DNA of 57,932 bases from Candidatus Sodalis sp. SoCistrobi (GCF_900143145.1 NZ_FRDB01000001.1:1-57932); one strand, 5' to 3'. Shown: positions 28,679-41,242, numbered from the stretch's first letter. Notes: generated by a model not told the origin, from the letters alone. A program made the numbers and translations.

Positions 28679-31495
28679 ATGACTGATTACAAAAATACCC
28701 TGAATTTGCCGGACACAGGGTTTCCTATGCGCGGCGATTTAGCCAAGCGTGAGCCTGGCATGCTAGCGCATTGGTATGAACAGGATCTGTACGGGATTAT
28801 CCGTCAGGCCAGGAAGGGCAAAAAAGCGTTTATACTGCATGACGGCCCGCCGTATGCCAACGGCAGCATTCATATCGGTCATTCGGTCAATAAAATTCTC
28901 AAAGATATTATTATCAAATCAAAAGGACTGATGGGTTATGACTCGCCCTATGTGCCGGGCTGGGACTGCCATGGCCTGCCGATTGAATTGAAGGTGGAGC
29001 AACTCATCTGCAAGCCGGGCGAGAAGGTCAGCGCCGCCGAATTCCGCGCCGCCTGCCGTCGTTACGCCGCCGAACAGGTGGAGGGGCAGAAAAAGGATTT
29101 CATTCGCCTGGGCGTGCTCGGCGACTGGGAACACCCTTACCTGACGATGAATTTCGCCACCGAAGCGAATATTATTCGCGCGCTGGGCAAGATTATCGCC
29201 AACGGTCATTTGCATAAAGGCGCCAAGCCGGTGCATTGGTGCATCGACTGCCGCTCCGCGCTGGCGGAGGCGGAAGTGGAGTATTACGACCGTACTTCGC
29301 CGTCCATCGACGTCGCTTTCGCGGCCGATGACGCCCGGGCGGTCGCCGCCAAATTCGGCGCTGCGGACTTCGCCGGTCAGGTTTCCCTGGTCATCTGGAC
29401 CACCACGCCGTGGACCCTGCCGGCCAACCGCGCCATCGCCGTTCACCCCGACTTCGACTATCAATTGGTTGAGGTGGAAGGGCAAGGCTATATTTTGGCC
29501 GCCGATCTGGTGGACAGCGTGATGGCGCGCGCCGGCATTACGCGCTGGACGGTGCTCGGCAGCGCCAAAGGCAGCGCGCTGGAGCTGCTGCGATTCCGCC
29601 ATCCCTTTATGGGCTTCGATGTGCCGGCCATCCTCGGCCAGCACGTGACGCTGGACGCGGGTACCGGCGCGGTGCATACCGCCCCCGGCCATGGTCCAGA
29701 TGACTATGTCATCGGTCAGCAATACGGCCTGGAAGTCGCCAATCCGGTCGGCCCTGACGGCTGCTATCTGCCGGGCACGCTGCCTGCGTTGGATGGCTTG
29801 CAGGTCTTTAAAGCTAATGATGTGGTCATCAATCTGCTGCGCGACAGCGGCGCGCTGCTGCACGTGGAAAAACTGCAGCACAGCTATCCGCACTGCTGGC
29901 GCCACAAAACGCCAATTATCTTTCGCGCCACGCCGCAGTGGTTCGTCAGCATGGATCAGCATGGCCTGCGCAAGCAGTCGCTGGCGGAGATCAAAGACGT
30001 GCAGTGGATCCCAGGCTGGGGCCAGGCGCGCATCGAAACCATGGTCGCCAACCGCCCCGACTGGTGCATTTCGCGCCAGCGCACCTGGGGCGTGCCGATG
30101 GCGCTGTTTGTGCATAACGAGACCGAAGCGCTGCATCCGCGCACCATCGAACTGATGGAAGCGGTGGCGCAGCGGGTCGAGCAGGACGGCATTCAGGCCT
30201 GGTGGGATTTGGATCCGGCCGAGATCCTGGGCGACGATGCCGCTGATTATCACAAAGTGCCGGATACGCTCGATGTCTGGTTCGACTCCGGCTCCACCCA
30301 CTCGTCCGTGGTGGCGGTGCGGCCGGAATTTGAAGGCCATGCGCCTGACATGTACCTGGAAGGGTCTGATCAGCATCGCGGCTGGTTCATGTCGTCGTTG
30401 ATGATTTCCACCGCCATGCACGGCAAGGCGCCGTATCGTCAGGTACTGACCCACGGCTTTACCGTCGACGGGCAGGGCCGGAAAATGTCCAAATCGGTGG
30501 GCAACGTGGTCAGCCCGCAGCAGGTCATGGACAAGTTGGGCGCGGATATCCTGCGTCTCTGGGTGGCCTCGACCGATTACACCGGCGAGATGGCGGTGTC
30601 CGATGAGATCCTCAAGCGCTCCGCCGATGCTTATCGCCGCATCCGCAACACCGCGCGTTTCCTGTTGGCCAACCTGAACGGTTTTGATCCGGCGCGCGAC
30701 AGCGTCAGTCCAGAGCAGATGGTGGTACTGGACCGCTGGGCGGTGGGCCGCGCGCAAGCGGCGCAGGCGGAGATTGTCGCCGCTTATGACAGCTATGATT
30801 TCCATAATGTCGTGCAGCGCATGATGCAGTTCTGTTCCGTCGAGATGGGCTCTTTTTACCTGGATATCATCAAAGACCGTCAGTACACCACCAAAGCGGA
30901 CAGTATTGCCCGTCGTAGCTGCCAGACCGCGCTGTATCATATCATTGAAGCCCTGGTTCGCTGGATGGCTCCCATCATGTCGTTTACCGCCGATGAAATC
31001 TGGGGCTTTATGCCGGGGGAGCGGGCGCAGTATGTCTTCACCGAAGAGTGGTATGATGGCCTGTTCGGACTGGACGCTGCCCAACCGTTGAACGATGCTT
31101 ATTGGCAAACCCTGTTGCAGGTGCGCAGCGAGACCAACAAGGTTATCGAGCAGGCGCGGGCGGATAAGCGCATCGGCGGCTCACTGGAAGCCCGCGTCAC
31201 GCTTTATGCGGAGCCTGATCTTGCCGCCTCGCTGCGCGAGTTGGGCGATGAACTCTACTTTGCGCTGCTCACCTCAAACGCGGTGGTCGCGGATTATGCC
31301 GACGCCGGCGATGACGCGGTGCAGTGTGAAGGGCTCAAGGGGCTGAAAATTGCCTTGGCAAAAGCCGATGGGGAAAAATGTCCGCGCTGCTGGCATTATG
31401 AGACGGATATCGGCCAGCATGCCGAACATCCAGAAATTTGTGGGCGCTGCGTCACCAATGTGGCCGGCCCGGGTGAAGAGCGTAAGTTTGTCTGA
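28679..31495 (+). CDS. ileS: Isoleucyl-tRNA synthetase
   Basis: IleRS is a class I synthetase. The 938-residue protein (same length as E. coli) has HIGH at 65-68, the large CP1 editing domain in the middle ([32 protein letters not shown]) and KMSKS at 602-606. The C-terminal zinc site is [10 protein letters not shown] and CGRCV. Its TGA stop overlaps the lspA ATG by one base, as in E. coli. Intact. Confidence 0.98.
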   Translation: MTDYKNTLNLPDTGFPMRGDLAKREPGMLAHWYEQDLYGIIRQARKGKKAFILHDGPPYANGSIHIGHSVNKILKDIIIKSKGLMGYDSPYVPGWDCHGLPIELKVEQLICKPGEKVSAAEFRAACRRYAAEQVEGQKKDFIRLGVLGDWEHPYLTMNFATEANIIRALGKIIANGHLHKGAKPVHWCIDCRSALAEAEVEYYDRTSPSIDVAFAADDARAVAAKFGAADFAGQVSLVIWTTTPWTLPANRAIAVHPDFDYQLVEVEGQGYILAADLVDSVMARAGITRWTVLGSAKGSALELLRFRHPFMGFDVPAILGQHVTLDAGTGAVHTAPGHGPDDYVIGQQYGLEVANPVGPDGCYLPGTLPALDGLQVFKANDVVINLLRDSGALLHVEKLQHSYPHCWRHKTPIIFRATPQWFVSMDQHGLRKQSLAEIKDVQWIPGWGQARIETMVANRPDWCISRQRTWGVPMALFVHNETEALHPRTIELMEAVAQRVEQDGIQAWWDLDPAEILGDDAADYHKVPDTLDVWFDSGSTHSSVVAVRPEFEGHAPDMYLEGSDQHRGWFMSSLMISTAMHGKAPYRQVLTHGFTVDGQGRKMSKSVGNVVSPQQVMDKLGADILRLWVASTDYTGEMAVSDEILKRSADAYRRIRNTARFLLANLNGFDPARDSVSPEQMVVLDRWAVGRAQAAQAEIVAAYDSYDFHNVVQRMMQFCSVEMGSFYLDIIKDRQYTTKADSIARRSCQTALYHIIEALVRWMAPIMSFTADEIWGFMPGERAQYVFTEEWYDGLFGLDAAQPLNDAYWQTLLQVRSETNKVIEQARADKRIGGSLEARVTLYAEPDLAASLRELGDELYFALLTSNAVVADYADAGDDAVQCEGLKGLKIALAKADGEKCPRCWHYETDIGQHAEHPEICGRCVTNVAGPGEERKFV

Positions 31496-32001
31496 TGAAT
31501 AAAACGATAATGTCCACGGGACTGCGCTGGCTTTGGCTGGCACTGGTGGTCCTGGCGCTGGATCTCGGCAGCAAGCAGTGGGTCATGACGCATTTCTGGC
31601 TCGGTGAGTCGGTGCCGGTGATCCCGTTTATTAATTTTACCTATGCCCATAACCCGGGCGCCGCCTTTAGTTTTCTGGCGGACAGAGGGGGATGGCAACG
31701 CTGGGCATTTTCCGCGATTGCCGTGGTGATCGCGGTGGTGCTGCTGGTCATGATGTATCGCTCGGACCGGCGGGCCAGACTGTCTAACGCCGCCTACGCG
31801 ATGATTATCGGCGGTGCGCTGGGCAATCTGTTCGACCGGATGGTGCACGGTGTGGTGATCGATTTTATCGATTTCTATGTCGGCAACTGGCATTGGCCGA
31901 CGTTCAACGTGGCGGATGCGGGCATCTGTATCGGCGCCGTATTGATTGTGCTGGAGGGTTTTTGCCGCCCCGCCGGTAAAACCGCCAGGCAGAAAGGGTG
32001 A
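31495..32001 (+). CDS. lspA: Lipoprotein signal peptidase LspA (signal peptidase II)
   Basis: LspA cleaves the signal peptide of diacylated prolipoproteins in the inner membrane. The 168-residue protein has four membrane helices. The catalytic aspartates are Asp123 ([11 protein letters not shown]) and Asp141 (FNVADAGI), and [10 protein letters not shown] and [10 protein letters not shown] are conserved. The start overlaps the ileS stop (TGATG), implying coupled translation. Confidence 0.96.
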   Translation: MNKTIMSTGLRWLWLALVVLALDLGSKQWVMTHFWLGESVPVIPFINFTYAHNPGAAFSFLADRGGWQRWAFSAIAVVIAVVLLVMMYRSDRRARLSNAAYAMIIGGALGNLFDRMVHGVVIDFIDFYVGNWHWPTFNVADAGICIGAVLIVLEGFCRPAGKTARQKG

Positions 32002-32005
32002 AGTG

Positions 32006-32479
32006 ATGACGACTCACGCCGTACAACCGGACAGCGCGGTATTGCTGCATTTTGATCTTAAACTGGCGGACGGGCAATTGGCCGATTCCACCCGGCGCGA
32101 GAACAAACCGGCGCTCTTCCGGCTTGGGGACGGCAGCCTGTCCGCAGAGTTGGAACAGGCGTTGCTTGGCCTGCATCAGGGAGACAGGAAAACCTTCTCG
32201 CTGGCGCCGGAGGCGGCGTTCGGTCCGTCCAATCCCGATCTGATTCAATTTTATTCGCGCCGTAATTTTATCGACACCGGGGTGCCGGAGGTGGGCACGA
32301 TTATGCTGTTTACCGGTATCAACGGTAGCGAAATGCCGGGGCTTATCAGTGAGGTGGCCGAAGACTCCATCACCGTCGATTTTAACCACCCGCTCGCCGG
32401 AAAAGTGGTGTGGTTCGACATCGAAGTGCTGCAGATTGACTCGCAACGGGAGGCGACCGATGCGCATATTGCTGGCTAA
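32006..32479 (+). CDS. fkpB: FKBP-type peptidyl-prolyl isomerase FkpB (SlpA)
   Basis: FkpB is a small SlyD-like FKBP isomerase and chaperone. The start is ATG 32006, four bases after lspA. The product has 157 residues against 149 in E. coli; motifs [11 protein letters not shown] and [11 protein letters not shown] belong to the family, the latter being the base of the inserted flap. The extra C-terminal residues (DAHIAG) arise because the frame runs 20 bp into ispH, an overlap not present in E. coli. Confidence 0.94.
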   Translation: MTTHAVQPDSAVLLHFDLKLADGQLADSTRRENKPALFRLGDGSLSAELEQALLGLHQGDRKTFSLAPEAAFGPSNPDLIQFYSRRNFIDTGVPEVGTIMLFTGINGSEMPGLISEVAEDSITVDFNHPLAGKVVWFDIEVLQIDSQREATDAHIAG

Positions 32480-33410
32480 TCCGCGTGGATTCTGCGCCGG
32501 CGTCGACCGGGCAATCAGTATCGTGGAGCGCGCGCTGGAAATTTATGGCGCGCCTATCTATGTGCGCCATGAAGTCGTGCATAACCGCTACGTAGTCGAT
32601 ACGCTGCGCCAGCGAGGCGCCATTTTTATTGAGCAAATCGCTGAAGTGCCTGACGGTTCCATCCTGATTTTCTCCGCCCACGGCGTTTCCCAAGCGGTGC
32701 GGGCAGAGGCGCGCAGTCGTGATTTAACCGTGTTTGATGCCACCTGCCCGCTGGTGACCAAAGTGCATATGGAAGTCGCCCGCGCCAGCCGTAAAGGCAC
32801 CGAGGCCATCCTTATCGGCCATACCGGGCATCCTGAAGTGGAAGGCACCATGGGGCAATACAACAACCCCGCCGGCGGCATGTATCTGGTTGAATCGCCG
32901 GAGGATGTTTGGCAGCTTAAGGTCAAGAACGTCGATAACCTGTGTTTTATGACCCAGACCACGCTGTCGGTGGATGATACCTCAGACGTCATCGACGCGC
33001 TGCGCGCGCGGTTTCCCGCTATTATCGGACCGCGCAAGGACGATATTTGCTATGCCACCACCAACCGTCAGGAAGCGGTACGCAGTCTTGCCGCCGATGC
33101 CGATGTGGTGCTGGTCGTCGGTTCCAAAAACTCTTCCAACTCCAACCGGCTGGCGGAACTGGCCCAGCGGGTTGGCAAGCCGGCCTATCTGATTGACAGC
33201 GCCGGCGATATCCAGGAAAGCTGGCTCCAGGGGACGAAAACCATCGGCGTTACCGCCGGCGCGTCGGCGCCGGATATACTGGTACAGCAGGTGATCGAAC
33301 GCCTGCGCTCGTTGGGTGCCGAAGAGGCTAAAGAACTCATCGGCCGCGAGGAGAATATCGTGTTCGAGGTACCGAAAGAGCTGCGCCTGGAAGTGAAAAC
33401 GGTGGAATAA
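32460..33410 (+). CDS. ispH: 4-hydroxy-3-methylbut-2-enyl diphosphate reductase IspH
   Basis: IspH is the last enzyme of the MEP isoprenoid route, making IPP and DMAPP with a 4Fe-4S cluster. From ATG 32460 the product is 316 residues, equal to E. coli. Cluster and substrate residues are seen: Cys12 ([11 protein letters not shown]), His in RHEVVHN, His in FSAHGVS, Cys in DATCPLVTK, and Cys in ICYATTNRQ. Its start lies within fkpB. The stop codon region is the seed of a 19-bp hairpin repeat array. Confidence 0.97.
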   Translation: MRILLANPRGFCAGVDRAISIVERALEIYGAPIYVRHEVVHNRYVVDTLRQRGAIFIEQIAEVPDGSILIFSAHGVSQAVRAEARSRDLTVFDATCPLVTKVHMEVARASRKGTEAILIGHTGHPEVEGTMGQYNNPAGGMYLVESPEDVWQLKVKNVDNLCFMTQTTLSVDDTSDVIDALRARFPAIIGPRKDDICYATTNRQEAVRSLAADADVVLVVGSKNSSNSNRLAELAQRVGKPAYLIDSAGDIQESWLQGTKTIGVTAGASAPDILVQQVIERLRSLGAEEAKELIGREENIVFEVPKELRLEVKTVE

Positions 33411-33670
33411 CGCCACCTTCAGTGGAATGCGCCAACTTCGTTGGAATGTGCCACCTTCGGTGGAATGCGCCACCTTCGGTGGAATGTCCCACCTTCGTTG
33501 GAATGCGCCTCCCTCGGTGGAATGCGCTACCTTCGTTGGAATGTCCCACCTTCGGTGGAATGCGCCACCTTCGGTGGAATGCGCCGCCTTCGGTGGAATG
33601 CGCCACCTTCGGTGGAATAACGCCGCCTTCGTTGGAATGTCCCGTTTTCGGTGGGATAACGCTACCTTCT
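33401..33670. repeat. 19-bp tandem hairpin array after ispH
   Basis: Thirteen full units and a partial fourteenth begin at 33413 and recur every 19 bases (two are 20). The consensus is CCACCTTCGGTGG followed by AATGCG, AATGTC or AATAACG. In five units CCACC and GGTGG pair perfectly around TTC, and unit 2 (CCAACTTCGTTGG) keeps a perfect stem by paired changes. The ispH end itself reads GGTGGAATAACGCCACC, an inverted repeat containing the stop codon, so the array probably grew from there. Period 19 excludes a repeated protein in one frame. The other side is the 3' end of the SMP-30 gene. Confidence 0.93.
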
Positions 33671-33713
33671 TTGCGGCCCTGCCCTGGTCGGCGGAGCACA
33701 CCGCCGGCGCGGC

Positions 33714-34592
33714 TTAATCAAACCGGAATCGATACGTTGGTGCGCCGCTGGTGCCGGTGGCGACCTGCAGCAGCGCGCCATCCAGCTCGCCGGGGTCCGT
33801 CAGTTGCTTACGCGCCGAGGTAATGTACAGTGTCGCGCCGTCAGGACCGCCGAAAGCGCAGCAACTGGGCTGTATGACCGGCAGCGGCATATGTTCGGCC
33901 AGCGTCAGCGCCCCCTGGCGGATACGGTAGCGGCTCAGGCAACCGTGACCGAAGCGGGCGGTAATCAACTCCCCCTCGCGACTGAGCGCCGACCCGTCAG
34001 GCGTCATATCATCGGCGGGGTGTCTGCGCATCTCCTGCGGCAGAATTCCCCGGCCGCTGGCGGAGAAGAACAGCCGTTCCGCGCTGTCGGCGAACCAGAC
34101 GCGATCTTCATGCCAGGCGAGGGTGTTGGGAATGGTCATCGCGCCCGCCATCTTCACCGGTCGGGTATCGCCCGGGGCGAAACGATACCAGCCGCCGAGC
34201 GGCGCCGACTCGTTAATATCCATGGTGCTGAACCACAGGGAACCGTCAGGGGCGATGGCGGCCTCGTTCGGCCGGGTGCCGGCCGCGTCCCGCGGGTACG
34301 GACACAGCTTCGTCGGTTGCGCCTGATGATCGTCCCAGTGATAAAGCAGAATGCCCTGGTCGCTCACCAGCAGAAATTGTTCACGACGCTCGGTGAGCAG
34401 CGCGGCGCTGAACAGGGTGGCGAGCAGGCGCTGTTCGATAACCTCCCGCGCCGGCCAGTAACGCAGCAGCCGGTGCTGCACAATATCCACCCACAGCAGG
34501 GACTGGCTCTGGTGGCACCAGACCGGGGACTCACCCAATTGGGCGCGGTAGTTGCCCACCGGACGCACCGGGCCGTTGAAAAACGTCTCCAT
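33714..34592 (-). CDS. SMP-30/gluconolactonase family protein (regucalcin-like)
   Basis: The 292-residue product is a six-bladed propeller sugar lactonase or related metal-dependent hydrolase. Visible metal ligands of the family are the Glu of LGESPVW (~21), the Asn of GTRPNEAAI, the Asn of IPNTLAW and the Asp of TPDGSAL. E. coli has rihC here, so this gene is a replacement or lineage-specific. Substrate is unknown. The reading frame is intact. Confidence 0.88.
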   Translation of the reverse strand: METFFNGPVRPVGNYRAQLGESPVWCHQSQSLLWVDIVQHRLLRYWPAREVIEQRLLATLFSAALLTERREQFLLVSDQGILLYHWDDHQAQPTKLCPYPRDAAGTRPNEAAIAPDGSLWFSTMDINESAPLGGWYRFAPGDTRPVKMAGAMTIPNTLAWHEDRVWFADSAERLFFSASGRGILPQEMRRHPADDMTPDGSALSREGELITARFGHGCLSRYRIRQGALTLAEHMPLPVIQPSCCAFGGPDGATLYITSARKQLTDPGELDGALLQVATGTSGAPTYRFRFD

Positions 34593-34825
34593 CCTGACCT
34601 CTTGTTAGATTCCCGATAAGCCCTAAGTGTAGCGGCTTTGTGCCGGAGGAAAAGCGTATATCCGCCTTAGGGATGAATAATCATTCAAAGTGCGTAGTGC
34701 CGTGCAAAAAAAAGCTCCCTGTCAGCATTGTTGCTTATCGGCTGCGTGCACTGTCGCGAATTCATTATCACAACGGATTTTTGCTGGCGGCGGCGCCCTG
34801 GCGCGGTTAACCTGAGGCTAACTGA

Positions 34826-35671
<846 letters not shown>

Positions 35672-35725
35672 TTTTTTTTAATGTTGTATGAAAAAAAGAA
35701 TAAAATATTTTATTGATTTTGCTAT

Positions 35726-35761
35726 AAAAAAGCAACGTCATTGACAATGACATTGCTTTTT
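35726..35761 (+). terminator. Terminator of dapB
   Basis: AAAAGCAA, GTCATTG, CAATGAC and TTGCTTTT form a long nearly perfect hairpin, ending in T residues. It is 55 bases past the dapB stop. The A-tract on the other side could let it act in both directions. Confidence 0.88.
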
Positions 35762-36088
35762 CCTGCTTAGATGATGGTTTTTACTCTAATGGTCTGTAAT
35801 TCGCTATTTATTGCAGCTTGACCCTCGGGGCAAAGCATTTTTCTTGGTCAAAGCACCGTTTCATGCAATCAATGCCGCGCTTGTAGCAAAAAAGAGACGG
35901 GCAACCGTTTTCCCGGCCAGTTTTATGCGCTTTTTTGGCCCGTTCATGCCGCCATTGCCCTAAAGAGGACGAAAGAAGATAAAAATAACCCCTTTGGGGT
36001 AGACAAAGTGCAGGGTCATCTTTAAAATGCGCCCAATTTGCCAAAATTCTACCTTACAGGTGATTTTTGCATTGATTCATCCCTTTGG
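35762..36088. other. carAB upstream control region without a gene
   Basis: In E. coli this gap holds the upstream carAB promoter with its pyrimidine and purine control sites. Here I see no supported gene. The segment GCAACCGTTTTCCC near 35901 weakly resembles a PurR operator. A 78-codon minus-strand frame (35808-36044) has no recognisable family. Confidence 0.45.
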
Positions 36089-36112
36089 AATGAATTAATA
36101 TGCAAATATAAT
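36085..36112 (+). promoter_or_regulatory. Arginine-regulated carAB promoter (P2)
   Basis: TTGGAA (36085-36090) and a perfect TATAAT (36107-36112) are 16 bases apart. The -10 sits between the two ARG boxes, as at E. coli carAB P2, so ArgR binding would block RNA polymerase. Confidence 0.75.
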
Positions 36113-36129
36113 GACTGAATATTCATTGG
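36089..36129. promoter_or_regulatory. Pair of ArgR-binding ARG boxes upstream of carA
   Basis: Box 1 is centred on TGAATTAATATGCA (36091-36104) and box 2 on the palindrome TGAATATTCA (36116-36125). Their spacing, 25 bases start to start, equals that of E. coli carAB. Arginine with ArgR should repress the operon. Confidence 0.85.
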
Positions 36130-36136
36130 GGGTGTT

Positions 36137-37291
36137 TTGATAAAGTCAGCGCTGTTGGTTCTGGAAGACGGAACCCAATTCCACGGTCGGGCCATTGGGG
36201 CAGAGGGCACGGCGGTGGGGGAAGTGGTTTTCAATACGTCAATCACCGGTTATCAAGAAATCCTCACTGATCCTTCCTATTCCCGCCAAATCGTCACCCT
36301 GACTTATCCCCATATCGGCAATGCCGGCACTAATGAAGCAGACAACGAATCACCCCGCGTGCAGGCGCAGGCGCTGGTGATCCGCGATCTGCCGCTCATC
36401 GCCAGCAACTATCGCGATACGCTGTCGCTGTCGGACTATCTGAAGCAGCAGAATATTGTCGGCATCGCCGATATCGATACCCGTAAGCTGACGCGTTTGC
36501 TGCGGGAAAAAGGGGCGCAAAACGGCTGTATCATTGCCGGCGATGCCCCGGACGCGCAGCTGGCCCTGCGCAAAGCCCGCGAATTTCCCGGTCTGAACGG
36601 CATGGATCTGGCGAAAGAGGTGAGCACCACTGAACAGTACAGCTGGACCCAGGGCAGCTGGACCCTGGAAGGCGGCCTGCCCGCGCCGTCGACGGAGTTG
36701 CCTTATCATGTGGTGGCCTACGACTACGGCATCAAACGCAATATCATGCGCCTGCTGGTGGATCGCGGCTGTCGATTGACGGTGGTGCCGGCGCAGACGC
36801 CGGCCGAAACGGTGCTGGCGATGAACCCCGACGGTATCTTCCTGGCTAACGGCCCGGGCGACCCGGCGCCCTGCGATTACGCGATCGCCGCCATCCAGAC
36901 CTTCCTCACCACCGATATTCCGCTATTCGGCATCTGTCTTGGCCACCAGTTGCTGGCGCTGGCCAGCGGCGCCAAGACGGTAAAGATGAAGTTTGGTCAT
37001 CACGGCGGCAACCATCCGGTAAAAGATTTGGCGGCCGATCGGGTGATGATCACCGCCCAGAACCACGGCTTCGCGGTGGATGAGAAAACACTGCCCGACA
37101 CGCTCAGGGTGACCCATACTTCGCTGTTCGACGGCACGCTGCAGGGCCTGCACCGCACTGATAAACCGGCGTTCAGTTTCCAGGGGCATCCCGAGGCCAG
37201 CCCTGGCCCGCACGACGCCGCACCTTTGTTCGACCATTTTATCGAGCTCATCAACGCTTATCGCGCACAGTCAAACGTATCAGGAGCCTGA
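36137..37291 (+). CDS. carA: Carbamoyl phosphate synthase small subunit CarA
   Basis: CarA hydrolyses glutamine and passes ammonia to CarB for carbamoyl phosphate, shared by arginine and pyrimidine synthesis. The start is TTG at 36137, as in E. coli carA, giving [19 protein letters not shown]. The 384-residue protein has the class I amidotransferase triad: nucleophile Cys in [12 protein letters not shown] (~269), His and Glu in [11 protein letters not shown]. One base separates it from carB. Intact. Confidence 0.97.
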   Translation: MIKSALLVLEDGTQFHGRAIGAEGTAVGEVVFNTSITGYQEILTDPSYSRQIVTLTYPHIGNAGTNEADNESPRVQAQALVIRDLPLIASNYRDTLSLSDYLKQQNIVGIADIDTRKLTRLLREKGAQNGCIIAGDAPDAQLALRKAREFPGLNGMDLAKEVSTTEQYSWTQGSWTLEGGLPAPSTELPYHVVAYDYGIKRNIMRLLVDRGCRLTVVPAQTPAETVLAMNPDGIFLANGPGDPAPCDYAIAAIQTFLTTDIPLFGICLGHQLLALASGAKTVKMKFGHHGGNHPVKDLAADRVMITAQNHGFAVDEKTLPDTLRVTHTSLFDGTLQGLHRTDKPAFSFQGHPEASPGPHDAAPLFDHFIELINAYRAQSNVSGA

Positions 37292-37292
37292 G

Positions 37293-40200
37293 ATGCCAAA
37301 ACGTACCGATATAAAAAGTATCCTGATCCTCGGCGCTGGTCCCATCGTTATCGGCCAGGCCTGTGAGTTCGACTACTCCGGGGCGCAAGCGTGCAAAGCC
37401 CTGCGCGAGGAAGGCTACCGCGTGGTGCTGGTGAATTCCAACCCCGCCACTATCATGACCGACCCTAACATGGCCGATGCGACCTACATCGAGCCTATTC
37501 ACTGGGAAGTGGTACGCAAAATCATCGAAAAGGAGCGACCGGACGCGCTGCTGCCAACCATGGGCGGCCAGACGGCGCTGAACTGCGCGCTGGAGCTGGA
37601 GCGTGAGGGGGTGCTTAAAGAATTTGGCGTTGAGATGATCGGCGCCACCGCCGACGCGATCGATAAGGCGGAAGATCGCCAGCGTTTCGATAAAGCGATG
37701 AAAAAAATTGGTCTGGAAACCGCCCGCTCCGGCATTGCCCATACCATGGACGAGGCGCTGGCGGTGGCGGCGGACGTCGGTTTCCCCTGCATCATCCGCC
37801 CGTCGTTCACCATGGGCGGCACCGGCGGCGGCATCGCCTACAATCGTGAAGAGTTTGAAGAGATTTGCGAGCGCGGTCTGGATCTGTCACCGACCACCGA
37901 ACTGCTGATCGATGAGTCGCTTATCGGCTGGAAAGAGTATGAGATGGAGGTGGTGCGCGATAAAAAAGACAACTGCATTATTGTCTGCTCCATTGAAAAC
38001 GTTGACCCGATGGGCATCCATACCGGTGACTCGATAACCGTTGCGCCGGCGCAAACCCTGACCGACAAAGAATACCAAATCATGCGGAACGCCTCGATGG
38101 CGGTACTGCGTGAAATCGGCGTGGAAACCGGCGGCTCCAACGTCCAGTTCTCGGTCAATCCGAAAAACGGCCGGCTTATCATCATCGAGATGAACCCGCG
38201 CGTTTCCCGCTCCTCCGCGCTGGCGTCCAAGGCTACCGGCTTCCCTATCGCCAAGGTGGCCGCCAAGCTGGCGGTGGGCTATACCCTCGATGAGCTGATG
38301 AACGACATTACCGGCGGTCACACGCCGGCCTCCTTCGAGCCGTCCATCGACTATGTGGTCACCAAAATCCCGCGCTTCAACTTTGAGAAATTCGCCGGCA
38401 CCAACGACCGCCTGACCACGCAGATGAAATCGGTCGGTGAGGTGATGGCCATCGGCCGCACCCAGCAAGAGTCGCTGCAAAAAGCGCTGCGCGGACTGGA
38501 AGTGGGCGCCAGCGGCTTTGATCCCAAGGTCAACCTTGACGACCCGGAAGCGTTGACCACCCTGCGGCGCGAGCTGAAGGACGCCGGCGGTGAGCGTATC
38601 TGGTATGTGGCCGACGCATTCCGCGCCGGCATGTCGGTGGACGGTGTGTTCAACCTGACCAATATCGACCGCTGGTTCCTGGTGCAGATCGAGGAGCTGG
38701 TCAAGCTGGAAAACGACGTAGCGGAGCGGGGCGTCACCGCGCTCAGCGCCGATTATCTGCGCCTGCTGAAACGCAAAGGTTTCGCCGACGCGCGGCTGGC
38801 CGCCCTGGTGGGCGTCGCGGAAGCGGAAATTCGCAAATTACGCGAAAGCTACGATTTGCACCCGGTGTACAAGCGGGTCGATACCTGCGCCGCTGAGTTC
38901 GCCACCGATACCGCTTATATGTACTCGACCTACGACGACGAGTGTGAATCCCAGCCGCATCAGGATCGTGAAAAAATCATGGTGCTGGGCGGCGGACCGA
39001 ACCGGATAGGGCAGGGCATCGAGTTTGACTACTGCTGTGTGCACGCTTCGCTGGCGCTGCGGGAAGACGGTTACGAGACCATCATGGTCAACTGTAATCC
39101 TGAGACGGTCTCTACCGATTACGACACCTCCGATCGCCTCTATTTCGAGCCGGTGACGCTGGAAGACGTGCTGGAAATTGTACGTATCGAAAAGCCCAAG
39201 GGCGTCATTGTCCAGTACGGTGGCCAAACGCCGCTGAAGCTGGCCCGCGCGCTGGAGGCCGCCGGCGTGCCGGTGATAGGCACCAGCCCGGACGCTATCG
39301 ACCGGGCGGAAGACCGGGAACGGTTCCAGCAGGCGGTCGAGCGTTTGGGGCTGAAACAGCCGGCCAATGCCACCGTCACCACCATCGATCTGGCGGTGGA
39401 GAAAGCCGCGACCATCGGTTACCCCCTGGTGGTCCGCCCCTCCTACGTTCTCGGCGGCCGGGCGATGGAAATCGTTTACGACGATACGGATCTGCTGCGC
39501 TACTTCCACAACGCGGTCAGTGTCTCTAACGACGCGCCGGTACTGCTTGACCGGTTTTTGGACGATGCGGTGGAAGTGGACGTGGACGCGGTTTGCGACG
39601 GTGAAAACGTGCTGATCGGCGGCATTATGGAACACATCGAGCAGGCCGGGGTGCACTCCGGCGACTCCGCCTGTTCGCTGCCGGCCTATACGCTGAGCCG
39701 TGAGATCCAGGATGTCATGCGTCAGCAGGTGGAAAAACTGGCGTTTGAACTGCAGGTCAGGGGCCTGATGAACGTGCAGTTCGCGGTGAAGGATAATGAG
39801 GTGTACCTAATTGAGGTCAACCCGCGCGCCGCGCGCACGGTGCCGTTTGTGTCCAAGGCCACCGGCGTGGCGCTGGCGAAAGTGGCCGCCCGGGTAATGG
39901 TCGGCAAATCCCTGGTGCAACAGGGCGTGACCCGCGAGGTTATCCCGCCTTACTACTCGGTGAAAGAAGTGGTGCTGCCGTTTAACAAATTTCCCGGCGT
40001 GGATCCGATCCTCGGCCCGGAAATGCGCTCCACCGGTGAAGTTATGGGGGTGGGTCGGACGTTCGCCGAAGCGTTCGCCAAAGCGATGCTCGGCAGTCAG
40101 TCGAGCATGAAGAAAAGCGGTCGCGCGCTGCTGTCGGTGCGCGAAGGCGACAAGGACCGGGTAGTCGATCTGGCGGCTAAGCTGCTGAAACACGGTTTTG

Positions 40201-40517
40201 AGCTGGATGCGACCCACGGCACGGCGGTGATTCTGGGCGAGGCCGGCATCAATCCGCGTCTGGTGAATAAAGTCCATGAGGGGCGGCCGCATATTCAAGA
40301 TCGGATCAAAAACGGCGAATACAGCTATATCGTCAACACCACCGCCGGCCGTCAGGCGATTGAGGATTCCAAACTCATTCGGCGCAGCGCCCTGCAATAT
40401 AAAGTGCATTATGACACGACGCTGAACGGCGGCTTCGCCACCGCGATGTCCCTCAACGCCGACGCCACGGCTCAAGTGATTTCTGTACAGGAAATGCATG
40501 CGCAAATCACAGACTAA
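37293..40517 (+). CDS. carB: Carbamoyl phosphate synthase large subunit CarB
   Basis: CarB makes carbamoyl phosphate from bicarbonate, ammonia and two ATP. The 1074-residue product is close to E. coli (1073) and shows the internal duplication: two ATP-grasp halves, each with a PxxxGxxxEFDY-type opening ([17 protein letters not shown] and [16 protein letters not shown]). The C-terminal allosteric MGS-like domain ends with [10 protein letters not shown]-type residues. Downstream is a hairpin terminator. Intact. Confidence 0.98.
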   Translation: MPKRTDIKSILILGAGPIVIGQACEFDYSGAQACKALREEGYRVVLVNSNPATIMTDPNMADATYIEPIHWEVVRKIIEKERPDALLPTMGGQTALNCALELEREGVLKEFGVEMIGATADAIDKAEDRQRFDKAMKKIGLETARSGIAHTMDEALAVAADVGFPCIIRPSFTMGGTGGGIAYNREEFEEICERGLDLSPTTELLIDESLIGWKEYEMEVVRDKKDNCIIVCSIENVDPMGIHTGDSITVAPAQTLTDKEYQIMRNASMAVLREIGVETGGSNVQFSVNPKNGRLIIIEMNPRVSRSSALASKATGFPIAKVAAKLAVGYTLDELMNDITGGHTPASFEPSIDYVVTKIPRFNFEKFAGTNDRLTTQMKSVGEVMAIGRTQQESLQKALRGLEVGASGFDPKVNLDDPEALTTLRRELKDAGGERIWYVADAFRAGMSVDGVFNLTNIDRWFLVQIEELVKLENDVAERGVTALSADYLRLLKRKGFADARLAALVGVAEAEIRKLRESYDLHPVYKRVDTCAAEFATDTAYMYSTYDDECESQPHQDREKIMVLGGGPNRIGQGIEFDYCCVHASLALREDGYETIMVNCNPETVSTDYDTSDRLYFEPVTLEDVLEIVRIEKPKGVIVQYGGQTPLKLARALEAAGVPVIGTSPDAIDRAEDRERFQQAVERLGLKQPANATVTTIDLAVEKAATIGYPLVVRPSYVLGGRAMEIVYDDTDLLRYFHNAVSVSNDAPVLLDRFLDDAVEVDVDAVCDGENVLIGGIMEHIEQAGVHSGDSACSLPAYTLSREIQDVMRQQVEKLAFELQVRGLMNVQFAVKDNEVYLIEVNPRAARTVPFVSKATGVALAKVAARVMVGKSLVQQGVTREVIPPYYSVKEVVLPFNKFPGVDPILGPEMRSTGEVMGVGRTFAEAFAKAMLGSQSSMKKSGRALLSVREGDKDRVVDLAAKLLKHGFELDATHGTAVILGEAGINPRLVNKVHEGRPHIQDRIKNGEYSYIVNTTAGRQAIEDSKLIRRSALQYKVHYDTTLNGGFATAMSLNADATAQVISVQEMHAQITD

Positions 40518-40538
40518 CGTCTTTTAAAACGGGGCTAA

Positions 40539-40564
40539 AAAGGGTGCGAAAGCACCCTTTTTTT
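40539..40564 (+). terminator. Terminator of carAB
   Basis: AAAGGGTGC pairs with GCACCCTTT around GAAA, followed by a T run. It is 22 bases past the carB stop. Confidence 0.9.
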
Positions 40565-40718
40565 ATGGCTGTTTCGCTCTGGTTTAACCGATATCATTCT
40601 GTTGGCGCGGTGCTTTTAAGTGCTTTCTGAAATTTGTCACGCCTTACATGAGCAGCTATCGACGCCCCGGATCTCTTTCCGTATAGTGTCAGCAATTTTG
40701 TTGCCTGTAAGGTCTTTT

Positions 40719-41204
40719 ATGATTATTAGCCTGATTGCCGCTCTGGCGGTAGATCGTGTGATTGGGATGGAAAATGCCATGCCCTGGCACCTTTCCGCCG
40801 ATCTGGCCTGGTTCAAGCGTAACACGCTTAACAAACCGGTCATCATGGGGCGTAGAACTTTTGAGTCTATCGGTAAGCCGCTGCCGGGAAGGCACAATAT
40901 CGTGTTGAGCAGCCATCCCGGCAATAACGACGCCGTAACCTGGGTGACCACGCCGGCGCAGGCGCTGGCTGCGGCGGGTGAAGTGGCGGAGGTGATGGTG
41001 ATCGGCGGCGGTAAAGTCTATGAAACGTTTCTGTCCCAGGCCGGTCGGCTTTATCTGACCCATATCGACGCCGAAGTGGACGGCGACACCTGGTTCCCCG
41101 ACTATGAGCCGGATGAATGGCGCTCGACCTTCAGCGAATTTCATGACGCCGATGAGAAGAATACCCACAGCTACTGTTTTGAAATCCTGGATCGACGCGT
41201 GTGA
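40719..41204 (+). CDS. folA: Dihydrofolate reductase FolA
   Basis: FolA reduces dihydrofolate with NADPH and is the target of trimethoprim. ATG 40719 gives 161 residues (E. coli 159). The catalytic Asp is Asp28 in [14 protein letters not shown], equal to E. coli Asp27 because one residue is added at the N terminus. The GRRTFESIG and VIGGGKVYE motifs bind NADPH. An AAGGT lies upstream. Intact; it is followed by a small repeat region and the convergent apaH. Confidence 0.96.
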   Translation: MIISLIAALAVDRVIGMENAMPWHLSADLAWFKRNTLNKPVIMGRRTFESIGKPLPGRHNIVLSSHPGNNDAVTWVTTPAQALAAAGEVAEVMVIGGGKVYETFLSQAGRLYLTHIDAEVDGDTWFPDYEPDEWRSTFSEFHDADEKNTHSYCFEILDRRV

Positions 41205-41242
41205 TGCCAGATCCCTCCAGCGCACCCCCGCGCTGGGCTAGG

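Noticed and set aside
28919-31108. 729-codon minus-strand frame antisense to ileS
   Set aside because: A mirror frame of the intact ileS gene; no protein family seen.
33401-33670. 19-bp array as a CRISPR
   Set aside because: There are no unique spacers; units are contiguous and palindromic, and no cas genes are present.
35808-36044. 78-codon minus-strand frame between dapB and carA
   Set aside because: It lies over the expected carAB control region, has no recognisable family and no clear ribosome-binding site. Likely chance.
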